Made by a program: the position numbers and the translations under genes. Shown here in pieces: positions 16,073 through 22,769 of a DNA stretch of 47,579 nt. The notes beneath the pieces are model-generated. The model worked only from the letters and a program-made list of their open reading frames with translations, was not told the origin of the DNA and searched no databases. Source of the stretch: CAYMEV01 sp964389675 [NCBI: uncultured Candidatus Sumerlaeota bacterium] (GTDB lineage: Bacteria; CAYMEV01); NCBI GenBank assembly GCA_964389675.1, contig CAYMEV010000009.1, positions 1-47,579 on the forward strand. Reading direction: 5' to 3'. Within the stretch, counting starts at the first letter, position 1, and each line of letters opens with the position of its first letter.

Positions 16073-17269
16073 ATGATTAAAATAAATGGTTTTTTGCACA
16101 GGGAAAGATTATACGATATAATTAACCGCTGGTTCCTGAATGATTTTGATTCGGGAGATCCCTTTGCAATAAAGCAGATAATTAATTTCAATGCAATAAG
16201 CCTTAAGTTCTACCTTGAGAAATTAAGCATTAGAATATTCAAAAGGCTTCATTCCCAGCCGATAATAAAGATCCCTATAAGGCAGAAAAGCGAGATAAAG
16301 AACGCAATCGTAGAAAATCCGATGATAACCAACCCGAGAATAAAAAACCTGATCGAGCTCTACAAGGCTTTCCCTGAGAATTATTACCTTGAGACCCCAA
16401 TTGAGGGCAATATATATTACATACTCTCACAGGGGAGCAAGCTATTCATAGGCTCAAACAGGATGAAAAGAATTAAAAGGATTGCTGAAAAGGGATCAAG
16501 GAAGATCATTGATCTTCTGTTCAGCGAAATACTGAAAAGAGCTGAGCAAAAGGCGGAAGAAAGGGCAAAAAAGCTGGGGATCGACAAGAGGTTCCTTATC
16601 TCATCAATTCAGGAAATGGAAGAGGAGTTCATTGAATCAGAAAAAGAGGTTCAAAGACTGCTGAAGGAAAGGATGTACCCTGTTACAAATTCTCAGATTG
16701 ATATAAATGATGTCGGGGGCATCAAAATAATAAATACAGAAAGAAGCATTGACAAAATAATGGCAGTATTGAATGACATGCCATTTATTAAAATCAAGGA
16801 GGTCGAAAAGCATAAGGGCAATTATAACGCAACAAATATTATTGCTGATTATTACATCAACAAGGATGAGGTTGTTCAGAACCCGCCTCCTGATACAATT
16901 TTAAGGGTTCTTGAGGAAAGGGGAATGAGCCGTTTTGACATATCAAGGTACTGGAGAAATTTCTTCTATTCTGCTGAAGATTCAATCTCAATTGAGTTTA
17001 TAATATCATCCTACGAGGACCTGATTGAAAGCGAGATAGGAATATCAATGCACGAGAACATGATAATTCATTTCAGGCAAAAACAGGAATATATAGGCCT
17101 TCTCGCAAAAAATGTCGAATATCTGCTTGAATTTATCTTTCAGTTTGCGCTAAGCCCTAAAACAAATCTCAAGGAAATCCCAATAAAGCTCTGGGGTAAA
17201 TATTTTCCGGATTATTTTGAAATACTAAAAAGGGGCCTTTACGGGATACCGACAGAATTCGGAATATAA
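16073..17269 (+). CDS. Unknown protein with a possible RelA/SpoT-like nucleotidyltransferase core
   Basis: 398 residues, soluble, charged, no signal peptide. The N-terminal 150 residues are helical and basic; a strongly charged helix follows (RAEQKAEERAKKLG, EEEFIESEKEVQRLLKER). The region from about residue 215 reads DINDVGGIKIINTERSIDKI, then KGNYNATNIIADYYI and later SIEFIISSYEDLIESEIGIS. The spacing recalls RelA/SpoT synthetase domains (D-x-x-G-x-R-I, P-K-x-N-G-Y, E-x-Q-I), but the usual arginines and the tyrosine-serine motif are not matched, so activity is doubtful. It may be cotranscribed with the radical SAM gene. The similarity is suggestive only; the product is otherwise unrecognised. 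Confidence 0.55.
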   Translation: MIKINGFLHRERLYDIINRWFLNDFDSGDPFAIKQIINFNAISLKFYLEKLSIRIFKRLHSQPIIKIPIRQKSEIKNAIVENPMITNPRIKNLIELYKAFPENYYLETPIEGNIYYILSQGSKLFIGSNRMKRIKRIAEKGSRKIIDLLFSEILKRAEQKAEERAKKLGIDKRFLISSIQEMEEEFIESEKEVQRLLKERMYPVTNSQIDINDVGGIKIINTERSIDKIMAVLNDMPFIKIKEVEKHKGNYNATNIIADYYINKDEVVQNPPPDTILRVLEERGMSRFDISRYWRNFFYSAEDSISIEFIISSYEDLIESEIGISMHENMIIHFRQKQEYIGLLAKNVEYLLEFIFQFALSPKTNLKEIPIKLWGKYFPDYFEILKRGLYGIPTEFGI

Positions 17270-17414
17270 GCTTTTAAAATGCCTGCAGGGATTCGAAATA
17301 AAATTATTGATTTATTGTTTACACTGTAATAGAATTTTCAAGTATTTTTATAAATATTGCAGTTTTTAAAAAAAATATTAACAATATAATTAAATTAAGG
17401 AGGATTCAGCAATT

Positions 17415-18059
17415 ATGAGGAAGATTGGAATAATATCCATTATAATTTTCGCTGTTGGCTTTATCTTTTACCTTTATCAGACAAATAAGATCCAGAGGGA
17501 AAAAATAATACAGGCTGAAACAGCTATCAGGGATAATATGGAAAAGTCATTCTTAAGATATGATAAAAAGATAAAACAAATGGAAAAAGACCTTGAAACA
17601 AGAATAGAAATGGAGAAAATAGAATTAGACCCGAAGCTTATAGACTATGCTTATTACCTTGTATTCCCGGTCAAAGAGGATTATGCAGAAATCAGAGATG
17701 AAATTACAAGGCTTGAAGACGGTTTTCGCTTATTTGAAGATAAGATAAAACAGTTTAAGGCTGCTCTTCCTGTAGAAAAATCGACAAAAGACACTGAAGA
17801 CCTCTATGACATGATCCTTCTTCATTTCCAGAAACACAGGGAATATTACTCCTGTCTGGAAAAGAGCAATATAAGCAGAGAATCTCTGCAGGCACGAATG
17901 GAAAAAGTCCAGCAGGACCTGAAAAGGAGAAGAAGGCTTAATATACCTGAGCCTGAAGAAGAAATGCCCTGTCAGGATGACAAAAAAACCTTTGAAAAAA
18001 CAAGGGAGGACCTTCTTACATTCTGGAAGGACCTTAAGAAAAAGCCAATTGCCTTTTAA
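17415..18059 (+). CDS. Membrane-anchored coiled-coil protein
   Basis: 214 residues. One N-terminal membrane helix (about 4-21, IGIISIIIFAVGFIFYLY) is followed by long Glu/Lys-rich segments with heptad-like spacing (for example KKIKQMEKDLETRIEMEKIE and ARMEKVQQDLKRRRRLN), so a coiled coil outside or along the membrane is likely. Two cysteines occur (YSCLEKS and MPCQDD). A strong AAGGAGGA site lies before the ATG. Unrecognised family; a structural or scaffold role is conjecture. A 14-bp hairpin follows it. Confidence 0.7.
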   Translation: MRKIGIISIIIFAVGFIFYLYQTNKIQREKIIQAETAIRDNMEKSFLRYDKKIKQMEKDLETRIEMEKIELDPKLIDYAYYLVFPVKEDYAEIRDEITRLEDGFRLFEDKIKQFKAALPVEKSTKDTEDLYDMILLHFQKHREYYSCLEKSNISRESLQARMEKVQQDLKRRRRLNIPEPEEEMPCQDDKKTFEKTREDLLTFWKDLKKKPIAF

Positions 18060-18074
18060 TTTGCTAAATAGATC

Positions 18075-18110
18075 TAAGCCCGCTATTAATCTTATATAAT
18101 AGCGGGCTTA
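18075..18110 (+). terminator. Perfect 14-bp hairpin, terminator-like, just before the U32 start
   Basis: Stem 18075-18088 pairs perfectly with 18097-18110 (core AAGCCCGCTATTA), loop of 8. No T-run follows (TCGCTG). Its right arm ends 11 bases before ATG 18122. It could end the upstream gene or regulate the downstream one. Confidence 0.55.
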
Positions 18111-18121
18111 TCGCTGTATAT

Positions 18122-20026
18122 ATGGAGATACTTGCGCCAGTCGGCAACAAAGAATCATTGGATGCCGTGATCAGATTAAGGCCGGATGCTGTTTATTTCG
18201 GACTCAAGGATTATAATGCGAGAATTAGGACCCACAACTTCTCAATAGACCAGGCAAACTATATCACCGCGATCTGCAGAAGCAATCATATCAAGACATA
18301 TATAACGCTTAATACACTCCTGAAAAACAGTGATTTTCATAATATAACATCACTCCTGTGTGCACTCGAAGAAATAAAGCCTGATGGGCTAATAATACAG
18401 GATCTTGGCCTGGCTGATGTAATAAGCAGATATTTCAAAGGCCTTGAAATATCTGCATCAACCCAGACCACTAATCTGAATTCCTTCAAGCTGAGATTCC
18501 TTGAAAAACTTAGCATCAAAAGGGCAATACTTGAAAGACAGCTTACACTCAAAGAGATAAGAGAGATAAAAGCAAACAGCCAAATAGACATAGAGGTTTT
18601 TATACTGGGTGCCATATGTTATTCCATAAGCGGAAACTGTCTTTTTTCTTCATTTATTGGCGGGAACAGCGCTAACCGCGGCTTATGTACACAACCATGC
18701 AGAAGGCTATACCAGCTCAAGAACAGCAGGAACTACCTTTTTTCAATTAAAGACCTTGATTTTTCTGATTATCTGAAGGAATTAGAGGATATTGGCATTA
18801 AGGGCATCAAGATAGAAGGAAGAATGAAGCCCGGCTCCTATGTTTACCAGGCAATAAAGTACATATATGAAAAGCTGGATGGTAGAGACAGGGATGAAAA
18901 CATAATTTCAAGGCCATTTACAAGCCTCATGATGGACAAAAAGAACGATATATATCATGTACCGGTAAGCGGGCTCTTTATCGGGACTGTCCAGGAATGT
19001 GATGAGACCAGGATCATAATCTCCTGCGGAGCACCTGTCTGCAGAGGTGATATCATCAGGATAAATGAACCTGAATCCGATAAAAGCTCTTCAAGTATAA
19101 AGATACTGGATGTTGAAGAGCTTCCGGACTCAAAACTGATACTTACAATCAACAAAGCATTCAAGCCTGGAGCTGGTGGATCAGTCTATCTTACAGGACG
19201 GGACTATGGACTCAAGGACCCTTTGAAGCAGATTAAGATCCGGAAGCTGAAGTATACCAATCACTGCAGATTGGTATATCCCGCCGAAGAAAAGGGGCAT
19301 ATAAAAAATTGCAGGATATATATCACCGACAATAAGGGCTGGCTTAAATTTTTGAAGGGGAAAAAGGTATTCTATGAACTTGAAGACTATAGACCTGATA
19401 AGCTTTCATCAATGAAACTGGATAATATTTATGGCATCAAGCTTCCGCAGTTTCTTTTTGAACTGGAAATCCCTGAACTCCAAAAATTGATTAAAACAAT
19501 TTCAGATATCGGGCTGAAAAACCTTATGATATCTGATGAAGGTCAGCTGGAGGCACTTCCTAAGAATAACGGCCTTAGATTATTTCAGGACCCGAATATG
19601 AAGAACCTTAATTCATTTTCCAATAATGTTTATATAAGGCATGGACTGAAAAATACATCCTTTTTTATCGAAGGGGACATACCATCACTTCTAAGCATGC
19701 CACGGCATATTTTCATTACGCTTTACAGTCGTCCGATCCTCTTTGCATCAAGAATAAAGCCGCTTTGTTATAAAAAACATCTTTCATTCAGGGATTTGAA
19801 AAACAAAAAGGAATTTCTGATAATGGAAAAGAACGGGGTTTTCTATACTGTACCCAGAACACCGATTAATGCCATTCACCTGGTTGAAAAATTCAGGAAA
19901 TACGGGTTTTCAAATTTCATATATGATCTAAGATATATTCAGCCAAACAGGGATACTATCAGAATAATTGACGGCCATAAGAAAGAAAATCCTGGCCTGT
20001 TCAATCTCAAGAAAGGATTAAGATGA
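18122..20026 (+). CDS. U32 peptidase-family protein (RlhA/TrhP-type RNA hydroxylation factor)
   Basis: 634 residues. The N-terminal 270 residues are a full U32 domain: MEILAPVGNKESLDAVI, DAVYFGLKDYNAR, TYITLNTLL, DGLIIQDLGL, ISASTQTTN, then the cysteine-bearing GAICYSISGNCLFSSFIGG and SANRGLCTQPCRR, and GIKIEGRMK. Length and the long second half fit the RlhA (YdcP) group, which makes 5-hydroxycytidine in 23S rRNA; TrhP members modify tRNA U34. Despite the name, these proteins are thought to act in RNA modification with prephenate-dependent chemistry rather than proteolysis. Which RNA is modified here cannot be told. The start has no Shine-Dalgarno site; the stop overlaps the next ATG by four bases. 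Confidence 0.85.
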   Translation: MEILAPVGNKESLDAVIRLRPDAVYFGLKDYNARIRTHNFSIDQANYITAICRSNHIKTYITLNTLLKNSDFHNITSLLCALEEIKPDGLIIQDLGLADVISRYFKGLEISASTQTTNLNSFKLRFLEKLSIKRAILERQLTLKEIREIKANSQIDIEVFILGAICYSISGNCLFSSFIGGNSANRGLCTQPCRRLYQLKNSRNYLFSIKDLDFSDYLKELEDIGIKGIKIEGRMKPGSYVYQAIKYIYEKLDGRDRDENIISRPFTSLMMDKKNDIYHVPVSGLFIGTVQECDETRIIISCGAPVCRGDIIRINEPESDKSSSSIKILDVEELPDSKLILTINKAFKPGAGGSVYLTGRDYGLKDPLKQIKIRKLKYTNHCRLVYPAEEKGHIKNCRIYITDNKGWLKFLKGKKVFYELEDYRPDKLSSMKLDNIYGIKLPQFLFELEIPELQKLIKTISDIGLKNLMISDEGQLEALPKNNGLRLFQDPNMKNLNSFSNNVYIRHGLKNTSFFIEGDIPSLLSMPRHIFITLYSRPILFASRIKPLCYKKHLSFRDLKNKKEFLIMEKNGVFYTVPRTPINAIHLVEKFRKYGFSNFIYDLRYIQPNRDTIRIIDGHKKENPGLFNLKKGLR

Positions 20027-20628
20027 TTATGGATAATAAACTAATAATTGCGACAAAGAATGAAAACAAGGTCAAAGAAATGACCAGGGCACTTAATGCA
20101 TTCTTTACAGAAATATATTCACTGAATCGGCTGGAAGGAATATTCGACATAATTGAAGACGGAGCATCATTTTACGATAATGCTATGAAAAAAGCACTAT
20201 ACATATATGAAAGGGCACATCAGCCTGTCCTTGCTGATGACTCAGGACTGTGCGTGGAAGCGCTTGACAACAGGCCAGGAATCTTCAGCTCCAGGTATGC
20301 AGGTGAGAATGCATGTGATAACGATAATAACATAAAGCTTCTTTCAGAGCTGCAGGGGATAGAAAACAGGAATGCCTACTTTGAATGCTGTATAATACTT
20401 ATTCTTGAAAGGGATACTATACTTAATGCCTCAGGAAGGGTTTACGGCAGGATAATAGACAAACCTGCAGGCAGCAACGGTTTCGGATACGACCCGCTAT
20501 TTTTCCTTGAAGATTATGGCAGGACGATGGCCCAGCTTTCACTTGATGAGAAAAACATGATAAGCCACAGAAGCCTGGCTCTCAGGAACATCCTTTCACA
20601 GCTGAAAACCCTTTGCCCTGAAAAATAA
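20023..20628 (+). CDS. rdgB: Non-canonical purine NTP pyrophosphatase (HAM1/RdgB family)
   Basis: 201 residues, normal length. Hydrolyses dITP, XTP and ITP to monophosphates, keeping deaminated purines out of nucleic acids. Motifs: IIATKNENKVKEM at the start (substrate loop), FYDNAMKKA, VLADDSGLCVEAL with the metal-binding acidic residues, GIFSSRYAGENA, GSNGFGYDPLFF and a C-terminal AQLSLDEKNMISHRSLALRN. Overlaps the U32 gene by ATGA, so cotranslation is probable. A second ATG two codons downstream is an alternative start. Confidence 0.95.
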   Translation: MIMDNKLIIATKNENKVKEMTRALNAFFTEIYSLNRLEGIFDIIEDGASFYDNAMKKALYIYERAHQPVLADDSGLCVEALDNRPGIFSSRYAGENACDNDNNIKLLSELQGIENRNAYFECCIILILERDTILNASGRVYGRIIDKPAGSNGFGYDPLFFLEDYGRTMAQLSLDEKNMISHRSLALRNILSQLKTLCPEK

Positions 20629-20658
20629 GGCACTGAAGCAATATTGTATAAATCTGGG

Positions 20659-20868
20659 CTAATTGACACCTATCATTACATTTGATGCCTTAATGACTGC
20701 ATAGGCTTCTGAACCATTCTTCAGCTTCAGGTTTTCAGCTGATTTTCTTGTAATAATGGCAGAAATAATTATACCTGGCGCAATCTCTATTTCCACCTCA
20801 GCATTTACAGGACCAGGCACCATGCTAACGATCTTCCCCTTAAACTGATTCCTTGCACTTAATTTCAT
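20659..20868 (-). CDS. Molbindin-like TOBE (Mop) protein
   Basis: 69 residues, a single Mop/TOBE domain: MKLSARNQFKGKIVSMVPG, VNAEVEIEIAPGIIISAIIT, then the conserved SAENLKLKNGSEAYAVIKAS and VMIGV. Free-standing Mop proteins of about 70 residues bind molybdate or tungstate oxyanions as oligomers and may store or buffer them. GGAGGT precedes the ATG. No ModE, ModABC or molybdopterin genes are in the window. It converges on rdgB with 30 bases between. Confidence 0.92.
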   Translation of the reverse strand: MKLSARNQFKGKIVSMVPGPVNAEVEIEIAPGIIISAIITRKSAENLKLKNGSEAYAVIKASNVMIGVN

Positions 20869-21077
20869 ATCCTGACCTCCGGGTTATTTTTTTTATATTC
20901 ATGTGTGACTTCAGCTTCATATTATATAAGACATAAAATAATTAAAGACCTGTTCATCCTTAATGCACAAAGCATGCAGGCTTATACTTTTCCTTTCTCT
21001 GGCCTGCTGAAATACCAGGTGCTTAAAATCCGTTGAGCTGGCATAACTTAGAGGTTCTTCAGAAAAACTCAACCTGC

Positions 21078-21701
21078 TTAAAGATATCCCAGGTCTTCAA
21101 GCCTTTTTTTTATAACGGCTTCCTGATCACTTGTATAAGACTGCCCAGTTTCAAAGGTATGTTTATTTCCTATTTTGAGATAGCCGTTAAAATCCAGGAA
21201 ACCTATAATTGCCTTTGTGCATTCCTTTATATCATCAAGATAGGTATTCAGAACGATATCCGGGTTCTCGGGCTCTTCAAAGGCTGCATCCACACCAGGG
21301 ATGCCGTTTATCCTGTTCTCCCTCACCATCTCATACAGCCTGTGGGGATCTCTCTTTTCGCATTCTGACCTTTTGCATTTAGTATAAACAATTAGAGAAT
21401 CAGGAACTGATTCCTTTATGAACCTCCTCAGGGACTCCCTGGTAATCCTTAGGGAAAGAACAGGTATCTGAGAGGAGCTGAGCAGCAAAGAAGCAATATA
21501 TGAAGCCAGCCTGACAAGGTGCTCCTCATCTCCTGCCTCTGCAAACTCCTTTTTAAGGATATCATTGAGAAGGACATCTTCATCTATTCTCTGGACATTT
21601 ATTCCTGCATCTTTCAATGCAAAAGCCAGCTCATCAGCAATTGCGGACTTTCCTGATCCAGATATGCCTGTGAACCATATGCTGTACATGCTCTTGTTCA
21701 T
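21078..21701 (-). CDS. APS-kinase-like (CysC family) kinase with an LGYL tail
   Basis: 207 residues. The P-loop GISGSGKSAIADEL (Lys18) begins a CysC-type domain; CERRDP-like CEKRDPHRLY and GVDAAFEEPENPDIVLNT match the APS kinase C-terminal motifs. The usual DGDN-(I/V)-R substrate motif is changed to IDEDVLLNDI, and the phenylalanine/arginine positions around RESLRR are uncertain, so APS may not be the substrate. About 30 residues beyond the domain end in DQEAVIKKRLEDLGYL, very like the end of the 64-residue protein two genes upstream. No ATP sulfurylase or PAPS reductase is nearby. It is the last gene of the AlkP cluster, which argues for a role in modifying an envelope molecule rather than sulfate assimilation (inference). 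Confidence 0.8.
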   Translation of the reverse strand: MNKSMYSIWFTGISGSGKSAIADELAFALKDAGINVQRIDEDVLLNDILKKEFAEAGDEEHLVRLASYIASLLLSSSQIPVLSLRITRESLRRFIKESVPDSLIVYTKCKRSECEKRDPHRLYEMVRENRINGIPGVDAAFEEPENPDIVLNTYLDDIKECTKAIIGFLDFNGYLKIGNKHTFETGQSYTSDQEAVIKKRLEDLGYL

Positions 21702-21722
21702 GCTGCTTCTCCTTTATCTGCA

Positions 21723-22565
21723 TTAGATCTCAGCGCCGATTGCCCCCTTGAAAAGGAAGCCACCTACAACTGAAAACACAAAGAAGAAGACGATATAATG
21801 GAATTTAATTCCAAAAACAGAGATCCTATTTTCATTATAGCTTATTGTAATTTCTTTTACAATATCTGAGTCAAAATTATTTAAAGGTTTTTCAAAGGGA
21901 TTTAAAAGGATCTCCAATATACCTGCTGAAGGCTTTTTATCACTGTATTTTCTCCTGAGGGGAGAATTGTTGAACATTTTTTTAATCTTATGGTCTTCAT
22001 TATTATATTTGAACCCTATATCAATATTCTCATTTTTCGGTTCTGTTACTTTAAGCTGATATACTATATAATTATTCGCTATATTCCTTAGCGGGCCTGC
22101 ATCAACAACAGCCTGTCCGTTAAGGTTGATATCCGGTTTCAGGTTCATTATATTGACATTATCTGCAAGATGTATCTTAAGAAGTGCTGTGTCTCCCTGG
22201 ATGTGAGCCCTCAGGCCATAGCGGAAATTAAGCTGTATGAGTATCAGCAGAACCGGAATAATCATGAATAACAATGGTACAGCTGAGTAACTGATATACC
22301 TGAGATTGTGCTTAAGTATTATTATAAGTATTTTTATAAGCTTTCCCGGGCTGAGGTCAAAAAGCCTTATCTCAAATATATGAGACTTTATCCTGTTTTT
22401 GATCTTTCTTATTGCATTCTGGTTTGAGGTAAGTTTAAAAATATAGACAAGCAATACCCCTGATAAAACAGATATGAAAAAAAGCCCCCAGAATTGACCC
22501 AGACCTGAAAAAGGAAAAAGCAGAATATCAAATATCGAATTGAGGATCTGGTTTATAAGAGTCAT
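21723..22565 (-). CDS. Integral membrane protein, Oxa1/DUF106-like N-terminus
   Basis: 280 residues. A first helix (about 20-42, FWGLFFISVLSGVLLVYIF) runs into a basic helical segment (NQNAIRKIKNRIKSHIFEI), then two or so helices (about 80-112), a soluble extracytoplasmic beta-rich section (about 115-250) with VNIMNLKPDINLNGQAVVD, and a final helix with GGFLFKGAIGAEI. A first helix followed by a basic coiled segment is reminiscent of Oxa1/YidC/DUF106 relatives, but I see no clear homology. Its start lies one base past the stop of the 64-residue protein, showing a tight operon. Function unknown; probably works with the AlkP protein. Confidence 0.6.
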   Translation of the reverse strand: MTLINQILNSIFDILLFPFSGLGQFWGLFFISVLSGVLLVYIFKLTSNQNAIRKIKNRIKSHIFEIRLFDLSPGKLIKILIIILKHNLRYISYSAVPLLFMIIPVLLILIQLNFRYGLRAHIQGDTALLKIHLADNVNIMNLKPDINLNGQAVVDAGPLRNIANNYIVYQLKVTEPKNENIDIGFKYNNEDHKIKKMFNNSPLRRKYSDKKPSAGILEILLNPFEKPLNNFDSDIVKEITISYNENRISVFGIKFHYIVFFFVFSVVGGFLFKGAIGAEI

Positions 22566-22760
22566 TTAACCAAGGTATCCAAGCCCCTGCAGCTTCTTTT
22601 TTATCTCGTTTTCATCTTTTAATCCTTCGATCTGACTCAACTCCTTCTCAATAAGATGGACGACCAATTCATCCACACTGCTGTACCCTGCCTTTTTTGC
22701 AAAACCTAAAGCCCTGTCATATAAAGCCTTGTCAATACCAATCTTTTTCCTCCCGAACAT
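22566..22760 (-). CDS. 64-residue RHH-like small protein with an LGYL tail
   Basis: Residues 7-45 (IGIDKALYDRALGFAKKAGY, then SSVDELVVHLIEKEL) resemble a ribbon-helix-helix strand plus two helices, as in CopG-like proteins. The C-terminus reads DENEIKKKLQGLGYLG. The same tail pattern, E-x-x-I-(K)-x-(R/K)-L-x-x-LGYL, ends the APS-kinase-like protein two genes on. The gene lies between the AlkP gene (9-base gap) and the membrane protein (no gap). It may bind DNA as a regulator of the cluster or act as an adaptor through the shared tail. Both are inferences. GGAGGAGC lies before the ATG. Confidence 0.7.
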   Translation of the reverse strand: MFGRKKIGIDKALYDRALGFAKKAGYSSVDELVVHLIEKELSQIEGLKDENEIKKKLQGLGYLG

Positions 22761-22769
22761 ATGCTCCTC

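Noticed and set aside
20869-21077. Molybdenum-cofactor riboswitch ahead of the Mop gene
   Set aside because: Some short inverted repeats are visible, but none matches the known aptamer core that I could recognise.
21033-21368. Plus-strand ORF of 111 residues
   Set aside because: It is antisense to the APS-kinase-like gene, whose domain motifs are clear.
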